Numbered from the stretch's first letter, positions 50,413 through 60,705 are shown. The stretch is 64,000 nucleotides of DNA from Orientallactaga sibirica (GCA_036365145.1 JAEOAD010000031.1:6606001-6670000); one strand, 5' to 3'. Made by a program: numbers and translations. The notes: generated by a model from the sequence alone, not told the origin.

Positions 50413-50515
50413 ACCTTTAAGTGTATCTCCAAAAATCACATTCATCATTTTCATATCTGCCATCATACCAATGGCCTGCTCTATCAACTACCTCCCACTG
50501 ATCATAAAGAAAATG
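50413..50515 (-). other. Exon-like segment with splice-donor consensus, minus strand
   Basis: On the minus strand TTTTCTTTATGATCAG could act as an acceptor (about 50515-50500), and CACTTAAAG|GTAAGAA is a strong donor ending an exon at 50415. One frame through the segment is open: EQAIGMMADMKMMNVIFGDT. I do not recognise the peptide. Chance, a non-coding RNA exon or a pseudogene fragment remain possible. Confidence 0.25.
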
Positions 50516-50519
50516 AGGT

Positions 50520-51835
50520 TTTTTCCCTAGAATATTCCCAAAATAAGGGGCTACGTTTGAGCAGAATTTCAGCAGCAGGAATCTTGTTTCTTCAGTGTGA
50601 TGGCACTGGCATGGATGGGGAAGGTCTTGAGGCCTGGCCCCTACATCATGGTGGGGGACAGACCAGGGACCCATCAGTTCTGCCGGCTCACACGCCCCAG
50701 TAAGAACCCTGTCTCTTCCCCCACCAGCACACCTTCCCCGCAGGACCCTTTTGCTTGATCTGGAGATGGGGTGTGCAAAGGCCACCTTCCCTGTAAGGGA
50801 AAGTGCTAGGAAACTCCCATATACAGGCACATCCTACATATCTACACCTCTGAACACCCAAATTCAAGCAAGTGCTGGGAGGCTGCAGCCTGGTTCGGAG
50901 CAGTGGCTCTGGGCTTCTGTTTATGATCACAGAACGAAATCGGGAGAGCTGAATGAAGACAGAGCCATTTTTAAACGTTTGATAGGCAAAAATCTCCCCT
51001 TAGCAAATACTTTCATTTTCAGAGCTGCCTGTGGCTTCACGCAGGTCGGGGAAAATCGGCTGTGCTTCAGAGCGAATTCCACCCAGGGGAGAGTCCTGGA
51101 GACTGGTGCCAGTGTACACAGAAATCACATATACTGGGAGAAATTATGGATGGAAAATAACGGTGCTTTCAGGAAACAAGTCAGGGAGGGTTTACTAGCC
51201 CACCTTTGTGTGGGTCTAAAAATGTGTACTAGGATGGTGGGAGGAGTGAAGGAAAAAAATAAAAATGTGTACTAGTTCACCTTGTTTCCATGCCCTCCCA
51301 GGGACTACCTCGGCTGGCTGTTCAGGCAGAGCACTTCTGGTCACTCCCTAGTTACATGGGAAGCTTAGTTATTCGGTCCATCCGGGTTATACTGAAAGCG
51401 CCACTTTTCCTTGTACTGGCCTGGATGTTTGCAAATTGCGTTACCACGATCTTTATATTCTCCATCCCAAATGCCCCAGACTTAAAGATCCAAATCCAAA
51501 TACAACACTGGACTGGAGAAAATAGGAAGATGACTGTGCGATTGGGACACCAAAGTTGACAGGCACTACAGACGCCATGGACCACTGTATCCATTATTTT
51601 ATCCAGAGTCTGGGGATCCCACCCAGCAGCGTGATGCAAGTGTGTTTGCAGGCCCCTATGACCAAGGCTTTCCAAAGGCCCCCGCATTCCCCTTTGCTGA
51701 CTTTTCCCATCAATGGGAGAGAAGCAGGCTATTGACCCAGCGGCCTCCTTCTCTCCGCCTATTGTCATGGCTCAATCACGCACTTACCGGAAGAAAAGCT
51801 AGTTTATCTTAGACTGGAGGAGCCTCGTGTTGCGA

Positions 51836-51838
<3 letters not shown>
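50520..51838. other. Single-copy block with long chance-length ORFs
   Basis: A 174-aa plus frame (50751-51275) and a 138-aa minus frame (51352-51768) lie here. Neither has a domain, signal peptide or flanking splice pattern. The block is repeat-free and might be conserved non-coding DNA. Confidence 0.35.

Positions 51839-51883
<45 letters not shown>
51839..51883. repeat. (TG)n microsatellite
   Basis: About 22 uninterrupted TG units next to GC-rich single-copy DNA. Confidence 0.96.
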
Positions 51884-51885
<2 letters not shown>

Positions 51886-51959
51886 GGGCGGGGAGAATTC
51901 TCTAACCAGGACTGGTGCAGATGGGTTGAGGATAGACACTTTCAGAAAAGGGCCAATTT

Positions 51960-52770
51960 CCCCTTCACAATGAGCGCTAAGTACCTGATAAATGGGGCTG
52001 GTGTTTATTCATGAGCAGGTACTTGGGCGCTGGCGATTAGAACTGCCGCCTGCGCCGACTAGCCAAAGGTACTTAACGCCGCTGGGCAGGTGCAGCTCGG
52101 TGCGGGCCCCAAGCGCACAAAGCCCGCGGCGGGGCGGGAGTGCCGGGCGCCGGCCCCGGAGCCCGAGGGCGCGCCATGCGCGCGGGCACCTTAGGCCTTT
52201 GTTCCTTTGCCAAAGCCAAGGCCACTTTATCGAGGGGATCGCGGGGTGGCGTGGGGGAGTGGGGGGGCACCTCCCCTCTAATTGCCAGGAATTTCCCTTC
52301 CACCCTCCTCCGGGAGCCCCACCGAGCAGCTCTCCCTCCGTCTGGTGGCCACAGAGAAGCGTGGGGGACCCCCCCCCGCCCGCTCTGCGTTGCCATGCAT
52401 GTCGCCTGCTGGTTAGCGATTGGCTAACCTGCTAACTAACTAAATCAATGATTGGGGGGTGCAGGAGAGGTGCGGGGGGGTGTGGAAAATGAACCCAGGC
52501 CTGGGAACCTCGCAGGCACCGGCTCGGGCCGCCCCCGCCGCCCAGGCGCCACCTCTGGCGGTGAGGACAACCTCGGGCTTTCAGGTTTTGTTTCAACTCC
52601 AAAGGGAAGAAAATTGGGGTCTGTCTCACTCTAGTTTACTGGCGCCGAGGTCGTGGGACAGCCCCGATCTCGCCCTCCGAACGGCTGCGGAATCTCTTAA
52701 AAGAACTCCCGGCTTCGGTTTAGGCTGGCCCCCCGACCTGCGAGATGGACATTGGTCGGGCAACCTGGGC
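51960..52770. promoter_or_regulatory. CpG-rich block, promoter-like
   Basis: CpG-dense from 52040 to 52230 and from 52490 to 52740. It includes CTCF-like GCGCCACCTCTGGCGG (about 52547-52562), TCTAATTGCCAGG (52279), an inverted CCAAT box (GCGATTGGCTAA near 52418) and AATCAATGATTGG near 52443, which resembles a PBX-type site. No first exon with a convincing donor was found. Frames on both strands reflect GC content. Confidence 0.45.
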
Positions 52771-53880
52771 CTGATAGAGCCCAGGTAACTTAGGTGCTTC
52801 GTGGTCCTGATGGCGGAAGGTCCAAGGCGTGAGGCTGTCGTACCGGTGGCAGGCGTACTCCTGGGGCCTGCCCCGACTGCTTTTTGTTGTCGTTGTTTTA
52901 AATCGTTTCAAAAAGCACACTAAGATGATTTATCTTCAGTCCGCAGACTTAGACAGGAAAATGCGTCTCAAACAGACTGGGTTTCTCTTGGTGAGAAAAT
53001 TCTTTCAGGATGATTAAAAAAAAAAAAACAAGGGGCGAAGAACTGATGTCACCCACCACCAGACAGCGAATACCCACCTCAGCAATCCCTTCTGAGTGAT
53101 ATTAGAGATACTGACATCCATTAGAGATTTTTTTTTTCTGGAACCTCTTTGGGTAACTTATAGAGAAGATGTAATCCTGATTTGTGGGCAAATACCACAT
53201 CCTGGTTGTGAACAGCACTGCCGGACCGCCGCTCCACTAGCCAGCCTTTTGCTAGGCTCGACTCAGTGAAGCGAGCTGGTGGCCACCCTGGCTCCTCAGA
53301 GAAGGAAGGAAGGCTTCCCTTCTTATCACCGGCCAGAGTTAGAGTTGGAGGGGGTGCGCCAGATACTGAGTCTCAGGACTGTAGGACTGCCTGGCACGCC
53401 TGGAGGGTGGAGAGGCCGCGGGCGGCCCCTGAGCGCAGCCCTGTTGCTACCAACACCTTCCTGGCACAAACCGCCTCTGGTGACCAAGTTGCTGTGAGGT
53501 GGAGGCGCTCGACTGGGCAGCCCAGGGAAGGAGCCAGGACTGCTGGGCTCAGGGGGTGAACTCTGTCTGGCTTCCTGCTCAGGTGGCCTTTCCGGATACC
53601 AAATTTAAACGGGAAGTGAAAGATCAGAACGCAGAGAGGCAGACTAAAGACACATGCCAAGCAATTTTTTATATTTTCCATTAGCAAGACCTTTTTAATG
53701 TGTGATCAAGAACAGGACCACCAATACTAACGCCCACCACTGATTTCCTTCCCGTTACAGATTTCAAATAAATCCCAGCAATATAATGAATGCCATTCTT
53801 AGCGAAAGAGAGATTGGATCTAGCGGTGCTGCTCCCTCCTCCTCCAATTTACTAGCCAGGCCCCTACTCTATTTTGTTTT
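52771..53880. other. Single-copy block
   Basis: About 1.1 kb with moderate CpG content around 53220-53560 and no young repeats. No domain-bearing frame. Confidence 0.4.
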
Positions 53881-53887
53881 TGTATTT

Positions 53888-53932
53888 TTAAAATCTATTT
53901 ATTTATTTATTTGAGAGAGAAAGAGGGAGGGA

Positions 53933-53998
<66 letters not shown>

Positions 53999-54157
53999 GT
54001 GAGAGAATGGGTATGCTAGGGCCTCCAGCCACTGCAAAGGAACTCCAGATGCATGCGCCACTTTGTGCATGTGGCTTACATGGGCCCTGGGGAATTGAAC
54101 TGAGGTCCTTTGGCTTTGCAGGCAAACACCTTAACCGCTAAGCCATCTCTCCAGCCC
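53888..54157 (-). repeat. B2-type SINE with compound (CA)n(GA)n
   Basis: (TTTA)n, then CA units (53934-53964) and GA units (to about 54000). It ends TAAGCCATCTCTCCAGCCC. Confidence 0.95.
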
Positions 54158-54845
54158 ATGTTTTTATATTTTTTTTAAAAAAGAAAGCAGTTTGGACCAA
54201 TATATTTTGGGTCTGGGTGGGCATTCTTGGCTTCTGGCAAAGCCCATTGGGTGACTTGGGGGGGGGTGTCTCCCTTAGGCAGTCTAGTAAGTTAGACCAT
54301 GTGACCTGGGAGGCATGTGCAGTGGGCAGGAATGGCTGTGCAGATCACACTTGATGATACTAAATCTGACCCCAGGTCCACCAGAACCAGAACCAGAACC
54401 CTTTCACTCATGAAGAGTTGCATCTGGTTTTGGAATGGGTGGGACAGGAATTGCTTTTAATTACACTGGTTAATTACACTGATGTCCTGCATTTCTGTTG
54501 GTTGGTGGCAGAACCTCTATCTCCACCAGGAAAATCCAGCAACATCCCATTGAGCTGGTATCCTCTTTATCACCAACCTAATGACTGATGGGAGGCACCA
54601 GCCCCCAACCCCAGTTCCTGCCTCACTGCCATAGCCCCTGTTGGAGAGCAGGATAAGGGAGTCCTCAGGCAGAGCCCGTGTGAGGAAACTCAGAGGAAGC
54701 ACACCCTTGTACCTCTCCTAATTTTCCATCCTCTCTCTGAACTTGTGGTGAAAGAAAGGCTGAAGGTTCTCTGGCTCAGAATCAAACAGGGGAGGGGAGG
54801 AGATAATTACTGAGTTTAAATGGTGTGAGATCTACCATCTACCTC
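54158..54845. other. Single-copy block with paired TTAATTACACTG
   Basis: Carries four short CCAGAA-type repeats near 54378-54400 and two copies of TTAATTACACTG (54457-54468, 54470-54481). No exon is supported. Confidence 0.45.
54457..54481. promoter_or_regulatory. Direct repeat of a homeodomain-type site
   Basis: TTAATTACACTG occurs twice with starts 13 bp apart. TAATTA is a typical homeodomain core. Function is inferred from the motif only. Confidence 0.4.
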
Positions 54846-54849
54846 CTCC

Positions 54850-55045
54850 TTTGCCGAGCACTATCTCAGGTAATATCTTCTGTATCCTATCACATATGCC
54901 ATGCTTCCAAGGAGGTAGTGTTGGCTGTCTTCAACAAACAGGAAATGGAAATTCAGCAAATTGATGGAGATTGAAGATCTCTCAGCAGAGATATAGTCAG
55001 AGTTCCTCCTGGCATTTTGATTTCAAACCCAGGTAGTCAAGACAT
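54850..55045 (+). repeat. MIR SINE
   Basis: GCCGAGCACTATCTCAGGTAA, AACAGGAAATGGAAATTCAGC and GATTTCAAACCCAGGTAGTC keep the MIR core and 3' order. Confidence 0.72.
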
Positions 55046-55740
55046 TTCCCCCACCACCACCCCTGTTCCAAAGAAGATGTGGCATCTCTCAGGGGATGGG
55101 GCTATGGATAAGCATAGGGACTTGTCATTGCACCTAGAGGACACGATGCCCATTTGCTCTTATTACCAAGTCTCTGCTTGGAAAGGCACATAGCAGGAGG
55201 GACTAAGGAGAGGGCAATGGTAACAGAGAGGACTTCTATGACTGTTCTGGGATGTTAATAGTTTCCAAATGGGGGGGGGGTGAAGACTCCAAAGTTGGCA
55301 GCAAACAATTTCCCATAGAGGGCATGCCCATAGAACAGGCAGCGGTCTAGTCCAGAAGGGCAAGATCAGTTCTCTGCAGGTAAAACAAGGCCCATGGCTC
55401 TCTAATTGAACATATAGTTCCTCAAGTCTTCTAAGGCAAGCGATTAGGACTACCTGAGACTTCTTTGCACAAGCAGTGGGCATTTTGTTCTACTGGCACC
55501 AGGGTGCCCAGCAGTGTGGGCCGCTGAGTTGCCTGGAAGAGTATGCAGTCCCCGGGAAGTCTCTGAGATCTTGTCACTCATGTCCAGAATGGCAGTGAGT
55601 GAGCTCTGCCAAGGGACTGTGATTCAGTTCAGGTGTTCAAGTTCAAGACCTTGCCCAGTTCAGTTTCCTCATCTGTCTGAAGTATGAGAAATCGCAAATG
55701 AAGGCTCCCAGCATCTGTAAGCTAGGGTACCAAGAAATAG
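55046..55740. other. Single-copy intergenic DNA
   Basis: A MIR-like scrap (AGTTTCCTCATCTGTCTG) lies near 55660-55680. The 106-aa minus frame at 55163-55483 has no recognisable domain. Confidence 0.4.
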
Positions 55741-55741
55741 A

Positions 55742-55833
55742 AGGGGCAGCGACAGCATAATCTCAGTATTTGGGAAGTGGAGGCAGAATTATTATGACTT
55801 TCAGGCTAGTCTAGGTTAGAGTGAATTCCTGTC
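55742..55833 (+). repeat. B1-type SINE, old
   Basis: CATAATCTCAGTATTTGGGAAG to GAGTGAATTCCTGTCT. Short and heavily diverged. Confidence 0.7.
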
Positions 55834-55929
55834 TGGTGGGGGTGATGGAGAATGGCCAGAAGGAAACACCTACTAAATTCTAAGGACATTTGAGGTTAGG
55901 TTTCACTAAGAGAGAAACACCCAGTTTTA

Positions 55930-56120
55930 GATGCAGTTAGGTGGTGGGTTAGGTACACAGACTCTGAAACAATAACTGGTTCATATGTACCACTGGTTCT
56001 AGTGAGTTCCCTCGGACACAGTCTCTGTGTCTCAATGTTCTCACCTCTAAAACTGATCAGTAATAACAACGCTGGCACCACAATCACAGGCCCCAGTGAG
56101 TACTACAGAGCTCATCCACG
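55930..56120 (-). repeat. MIR SINE
   Basis: ACACAGACTCTGAAACAATAAC, AGTGAGTTCCCTCGGACACAG and TGTCTCAATGTTCTCACCTC follow the reverse MIR order. Confidence 0.62.
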
Positions 56121-56360
56121 GAAAGCGTGCTTAGCTCAGGTTAGATGCTAATATCAGTTGCCTAGACCCTTGGATTACAGGCTGCCGCTTCCCAGTCTCC
56201 TTGATTCCCACCACGGAATTCTACTATTTCTTTCTTAGATTACTGCTAAGATCTCAGCCTTCCCTGGGTCCCAGCATCCCCTTTTAGGGACAAGGAATGG
56301 CAGAACCCCTGTGTCATGCTCACTGGATGGTACCTTGCCTGAAGTCTTCACCTCATCCGG
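56121..56360. other. Single-copy intergenic DNA
   Basis: Nothing recognised. Confidence 0.45.
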
Positions 56361-56361
56361 T

Positions 56362-56452
56362 TACCTTTCTTTTTTGGTGGTAGTTACTAGAGATCGAATC
56401 CAGGGCCTCACATATGCTAGGCAAACATTCCACCACTGAACTATTACTTACT
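56362..56452 (-). repeat. ID SINE
   Basis: AGAGATCGAATCCAGGGCC, TGCTAGGCAAACATTCCACC and ACTGAACTATTACT: a reverse ID with a few substitutions. Confidence 0.8.
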
Positions 56453-56805
56453 GTCTATTAGAGGAAAAAGTTGAGTCAGTCTCTCGCCTTAATAACTCCC
56501 ACACATAGAGATAGCTATGTGAGCAAAGGAGACCTGGCTGACCCATCTCACCCATGGGGGGCGGGGTTCTGCACCAAGGCGGGCAGGTCTGCACCACACA
56601 GAACTGAAGGCAGGGGAGGGTGTCTGCTTTGTTCTCTGCTTCACTCTCAGTGTCTTTAGACACCTAACAACAATGACCTGACACGTAACAAACCCAGAAT
56701 AAATAAACATTAATTCAACAAAAGGAAGCAGAAACATTCCATTGACCAGGTGTGCTTTCATAGGTAGGGTCTTAACTTAATTGTTTTCTATCAAGAGGTA
56801 ACAGT
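56453..56805. other. Single-copy intergenic DNA
   Basis: No feature recognised on either strand. Confidence 0.45.
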
Positions 56806-56807
56806 TT

Positions 56808-57003
56808 GGGCTGGAGAGATGGCTTAACGGTTAAGGCACTTTGCTTGTGAAGTCTAAGGACCCAGGTTCAATTCCCCAAGACCCAAGTAAGTCAGATATA
56901 CAAGGTGGCGCATGCTTCTGGAGTTTTTTGCAGTACCTGAAGATCCTGGTATGCCCACTCTCTCTCCTCATTCTCTCTAAATAAATATATTAATAAATAA
57001 ATA
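56808..57003 (+). repeat. B2-type SINE
   Basis: GGGCTGGAGAGATGGCTTAAC head, short CT-rich part and an ATTAATAAATAAATA tail. Confidence 0.93.
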
Positions 57004-57384
57004 GGTGATAGTGAATTGAACTTATGATTAAGAAAGAAAACTGAAGCATGCTTCCAATTTTTCTCCTTGAGAGTATTCTACCTGGTCTCTAATGCTCTCA
57101 ATTATCCACAGGGTCCTTTCAACATTCCACCCTTTCCCAACCTGCTTAGAAGGCAGAGATGTCCAGGGTCCATCTTTAAGTCCCTGGGGAGCGTCATGCT
57201 TTCTGGGCTTTGAGTTATGTTTCAGCAGGGTGGAGCACTGTGGTCCCACCATCCTAGCTCCAGTTTTCCTCACTACTGGTTTCAAGCACTTAGAGATCTA
57301 CTAGGGTCAGGATTTTTCTTCTTTTCTGAATGGGGGAGGGACATTGTGTTTTGAAAAATGCAGTGACAATAACACTTTCATTAA
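57004..57384. other. Single-copy intergenic DNA
   Basis: Nothing recognised on either strand. Confidence 0.45.
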
Positions 57385-57610
57385 AGGTGATTGCTATCTA
57401 TAATAATGACTGTCATTCACAGATTCATTTACAATGTCTCAGGTATGGGGCCAAACAGCATCTTATTTCACCCTCACAACAAATCTTGGAGGTTGATTGC
57501 CAAACCCACCCTACGGGTGAGGAAATGAAATGGTTTCTAAGGGAAAGAGCCATTCAGTGACTGGCTTAGGAAACCCAGAATCTTGGCTGCAAAGCCAAGC
57601 AGAGTTTATA
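57385..57610 (+). repeat. MIR SINE
   Basis: ATAATGACTGTCATTCACAG, CTTATTTCACCCTCACAACAA, GGTGAGGAAATGAAATGGTT and AACCCAGAATCTTGGCTGC give the MIR layout on the plus strand. Confidence 0.72.
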
Positions 57611-58335
57611 CTAGACATGAAAGTTCAAGCCCACCTGTCCCTCTTGCTAGTCACTTCTTCACATTCCACTTTCCTCTTCATTAAAGAGAGTTAAGAACAA
57701 GATCTGTCTCTTTTACTTAGGAAAGATTCAAAACTTAAAAAGACTTATAAATAATAACGTCATTGTCCCTATCTACTGAGGAGCAGTATTTATATTATAA
57801 CACCCTTTGCAAACTTTGGCTGCCTTATATGCCCTCATTTTACCCATGCATGAACTAGTGGACATGAATAAAAACCAGTGGTTCCTTCAAGGTGTCGCAA
57901 TCCCTCAGGAAGAATGGGATGAACGCTCAGGCCTGAGATTACCCCGGGAAGAAGGAGAGGAAAAGAAGTCTGGAACTGCCTCAGCAGATTTTTAACCCCC
58001 CCCCCAGGTTCTCTTTTCTAAAGGGTGTTAATTTCTTCCTGGTCTCCTGTGCCATCAGCATGTTGGTGAAGCATTCGTAGGAGCCTAAAGGCATGCACTA
58101 GGTAGGCCAGTATCCATGTTCAGTCAGCTTCCTGGTGGTCCAAATAACAACCTAATAACAATGCTTTGCCAGAGGATCCTAGGTCCCATGCATCTAGTTC
58201 CTTCAGGCCTTCCCACATCCGGTCAGAAGGAGGGCAGAGCTGTGTAAAGTAGAGGGACTCCATTCTGTCTTTCTCTCTTCTATTGCAAAATATTTTAAAG
58301 GAATTTTGCGCAGAATGCTTCTCCTTTGGTAGCAT
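57611..58335. other. Single-copy intergenic DNA
   Basis: A C-run lies at 57999-58006. No exon or repeat family identified. Confidence 0.4.
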
Positions 58336-58336
58336 G

Positions 58337-58390
58337 GGTTTTTGAGACAAGATCTCATTCTTGTAGTCCGGGCTGACCTAGAACCTCCAT
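58337..58390 (-). repeat. B1-type 3' fragment
   Basis: GTTTTTGAGACAAGATCTCAT then GTAGTCCGGGCTGACCTAG. Only the reverse tail-proximal part remains. Confidence 0.65.
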
Positions 58391-58523
58391 GCCAGGCTCT
58401 TCTTTCGTTTAAACTGAGCATGCGGAACAACCCTTTTCTGCTGGTGAGACCTCATGTGATGGAACAGAGAAGGAGCCCCTTGACGCTGTCTTACATATAA
58501 GTCAATATTAAAACCAAAGCAAG

Positions 58524-58680
58524 GGCTGAAGAATTCCCCAGTACCCACAAAAATCCACATGCACAGGGTAGCAAATGCATCTGGAGTTCGTTTGCAGTGG
58601 CTAGAGACCCTAGTAGGCCCATGCTCTCCCCCCCACCTTCCCTCTCACTCTCTCTATATCCAAATAAATTTATTTTTTTA
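58524..58680 (+). repeat. B2-type SINE with head deletion
   Basis: GGGCTGAAGAATTCCCCAGT joins the first bases of the head straight to the post-box-B region. About 55 bp, including both promoter boxes, are missing. The rest runs to CCAAATAAATTTA. Confidence 0.85.
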
Positions 58681-58694
58681 AAAGGAAATGCTGT

Positions 58695-58836
58695 TTGTTT
58701 TGTTTTTGTTTGTTTAACTCTGGCCCAGGCTGAGCTGGAACTCAGTGTAGTCCAGGCTGTCCCTGAAGTCACCTCACAACAATCTACCTCAGCTTCCTGA
58801 GTGCTCAGATTAAAGATGTGAGCCACCACACACAGC
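58695..58836 (-). repeat. B1-type SINE, old
   Basis: (TTTTG)n, then CTGGCCCAGGCTGAGCTGG to GAGCCACCACACACAGC. Confidence 0.82.
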
Positions 58837-59680
58837 TTTCTCGCTGCTTTTTAGGTTTATATTGTGTCTGCCTTTTAATCCACCCATGCAGAGATCCCTT
58901 CATTTATTATCTACTAAGCATTTTGCGGTGCAACTGGCCCTCTGCTGAAGGAGTCCAGAGAGGAAGAGGGTTGGGATGGAATCTAAGGCGCCCTCCTGTA
59001 GGAAGGGGCAAGGGCCAGTTTGGCTAAGAGGAATCTACTATTGTGAGTGGAAACTTCTGGATAAAGTCCCCAAAGTGAAAAATCAGGGGGAAGGCATACG
59101 GAAGGGGAGCATTATTACTTGGGGGATGGGGAGCAATTCTAATTTCCTACTTCCTACTTGCCATGAATTCAGAAACCAAGGATCACGCATGTTGGAACCG
59201 TGTATAAAGCACTGGCACATAAGTGACATCAACTCCAGCGCCTGAGTGTGAAAGGCAGGAAGGAAGAGGGCCCACTCTGGACCTATGTGCCCTTTCAAAA
59301 GTGGGCACGGTGGGTGGGGGTACACCCGACTCCACATACAACCCAGGAATCAGGCATGCGGGACCCTCAGAAGGTGGTACAAGCAGAATAAAGGTCACAG
59401 CCCACGCCAGCCACCAACATTTGGCACAAGACTTTCATTTGGGTGCTAGGGAAGACAGGGAGGGTGGAGTGAGCCGCAAGCACACTCCCGCGCACTTCCT
59501 CCGGTGGCCTCGGAACTGGGTAGCTAACTTCTAACTGGGTACCCTCCAGCCAAGATCTGAGAAAAGGCAAGGGCGCCCCAGAGCTACTGAGACAGACTTG
59601 AAGGTCCAGGGACTAGACGAGGGAAGATGGGTGAGCCAGTCACCCTTGGGAAAGGCCAGCAATCTCCCTGGACCGTCACA
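58837..59680. other. Single-copy DNA upstream of CpG island
   Basis: Moderate GC content and no repeats. On the minus strand this would be intronic sequence just downstream of the putative first exon. Confidence 0.4.
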
Positions 59681-59684
59681 GGGC

Positions 59685-60610
59685 ACCCTTGCCACCGTAC
59701 CCACCGCCTCGAGCTTGGCACCCCGTAAGCCTGGAGGAGCAGCGCCTCCCCCCACCCCAGAGACCCAAGCAGCGGGGAGGGGGTCGGGCAGCCCTATCAC
59801 GCAGGCTCCGGCGGGGATGGGGGCGGGGGCGGGGCCCAGGGGTGCGGGGCGAACCCCGCCGTGGATCCTTACCTCGGTGCCGGCATTCCTCCGGGACCAA
59901 GCGTAGTTTGCAGCTGGGACTGCGGGGCCAGGGAGGCTCCCACGGGTTCGGACTACGACTCCCTTCCTTCCCCCACCTCCGCCACCGTCCCGAGCCCCCA
60001 GACCCTTCGGTGGCCCCCCGAACAGGGTCGTGGGGACCCAGGGACCGGCGCCGCGCCGGCGGGAGGAGGCGGCTCCTGCGGGGCGCGGTGGGGCGAGGCG
60101 GGGCGGGGGTATTGGCCGGGCCCCGCCCGGGAGGGGACGTGGGAGCATTATCCCGGAGAACAAAGGCAGCAGGATAGCTCTCCACCCCCACTTCTCGGGT
60201 GGGGGGGGGGGTTGGCCCTGAACTTGAACTTGTACTTGACACTTTGTCCGGAAGGTGGCGAGGAAGCCCGTCGGAGTTGCGACGGGACTGGCCGGTCCAC
60301 CTTCCATCGGGAGCCGGCACTGCTGGGCGCCCAAGAGAGCCAGGCATTCCCAAGACCCCGAAAGCCCCCCAAAAAAATACTGCCTGGAGCTCCAGGCTCC
60401 CGGGTTTCCTCGCATCTCCTCGGGGAGTCAGGGCTGTGCAGGGAGCCCTGCGTCCCCGGCCCACAGCAGCATCAGGCCGGAGTCCGGCCCCTCCTCCCTC
60501 CCTTCGCATCCCCGGCCGGGCCCGGGCCGCGGCGAGCTGCGCGGGGCCCCCGCAGGATTCTCTGCACGTCGCGTCGCCAGCCGCTATTCAGCCGCTAATT
60601 GAACGTTAAT
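59685..60610 (-). promoter_or_regulatory. CpG island, probable promoter
   Basis: The densest CpG and GC content in the window, with GC boxes (GGGGCGGGG type, for example 59819-59838 and 60094-60110) and G-runs able to form quadruplexes. Several long overlapping frames on both strands (up to 294 aa on the minus strand) show only proline/glycine/arginine-rich composition and no domain, as expected of GC-rich non-coding DNA. The strong donor at 59872 favours a minus-strand transcript. Confidence 0.7.
59873..60170 (-). other. Putative first exon with splice donor, minus strand
   Basis: On the minus strand CCGGCACCGAG|GTAAGGATCC is a near-perfect donor: the exon would end at 59873, with GT at 59872-59871. 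The upstream boundary is unknown; the end given is only an estimate within the island. Coding status is undetermined, and no downstream exon could be assigned. Confidence 0.4.
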
Positions 60611-60705
60611 GGCAGGTGCGGATGAGGTCACCGGAGCTAGCTTTTCTCACACATTTTTCATGCAAATTCGAGAAACTCTAAACAAATTTGAATAAAAAGC
60701 TCTTT
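60590..60705 (+). promoter_or_regulatory. Promoter-proximal motif block
   Basis: GCTAATTGAACGTTAATGGC (two homeodomain-type cores), TGAGGTCACC (nuclear-receptor half-site), TTCATGCAAATTCGAG (octamer) and GAATAAAAAGCTC (TATA-like, about 60690) lie within 115 bp at the edge of the CpG island. The dense non-repetitive motif content suggests a conserved proximal element. Factor names are inference. Confidence 0.42.

Noticed and set aside
50751..51275. 174-aa plus-strand open frame
   Set aside because: No recognisable domain, no splice context and no codon pattern that I can defend. A frame of this size is not improbable by chance across six frames of 64 kb.
54375..54400. Short CCAGAA tandem as a coding repeat or minisatellite
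   Set aside because: Only about four imperfect units, with no open frame of note. It is too short to call beyond a minor low-complexity patch.
59531..60415. 294-aa minus-strand open frame in the CpG island
   Set aside because: The composition is Pro/Gly/Arg/Ala-rich, open frames occur in several phases on both strands, no domain is visible, and the frame runs through the strong donor at 59872. It is best explained by GC-rich DNA with few stop codons.
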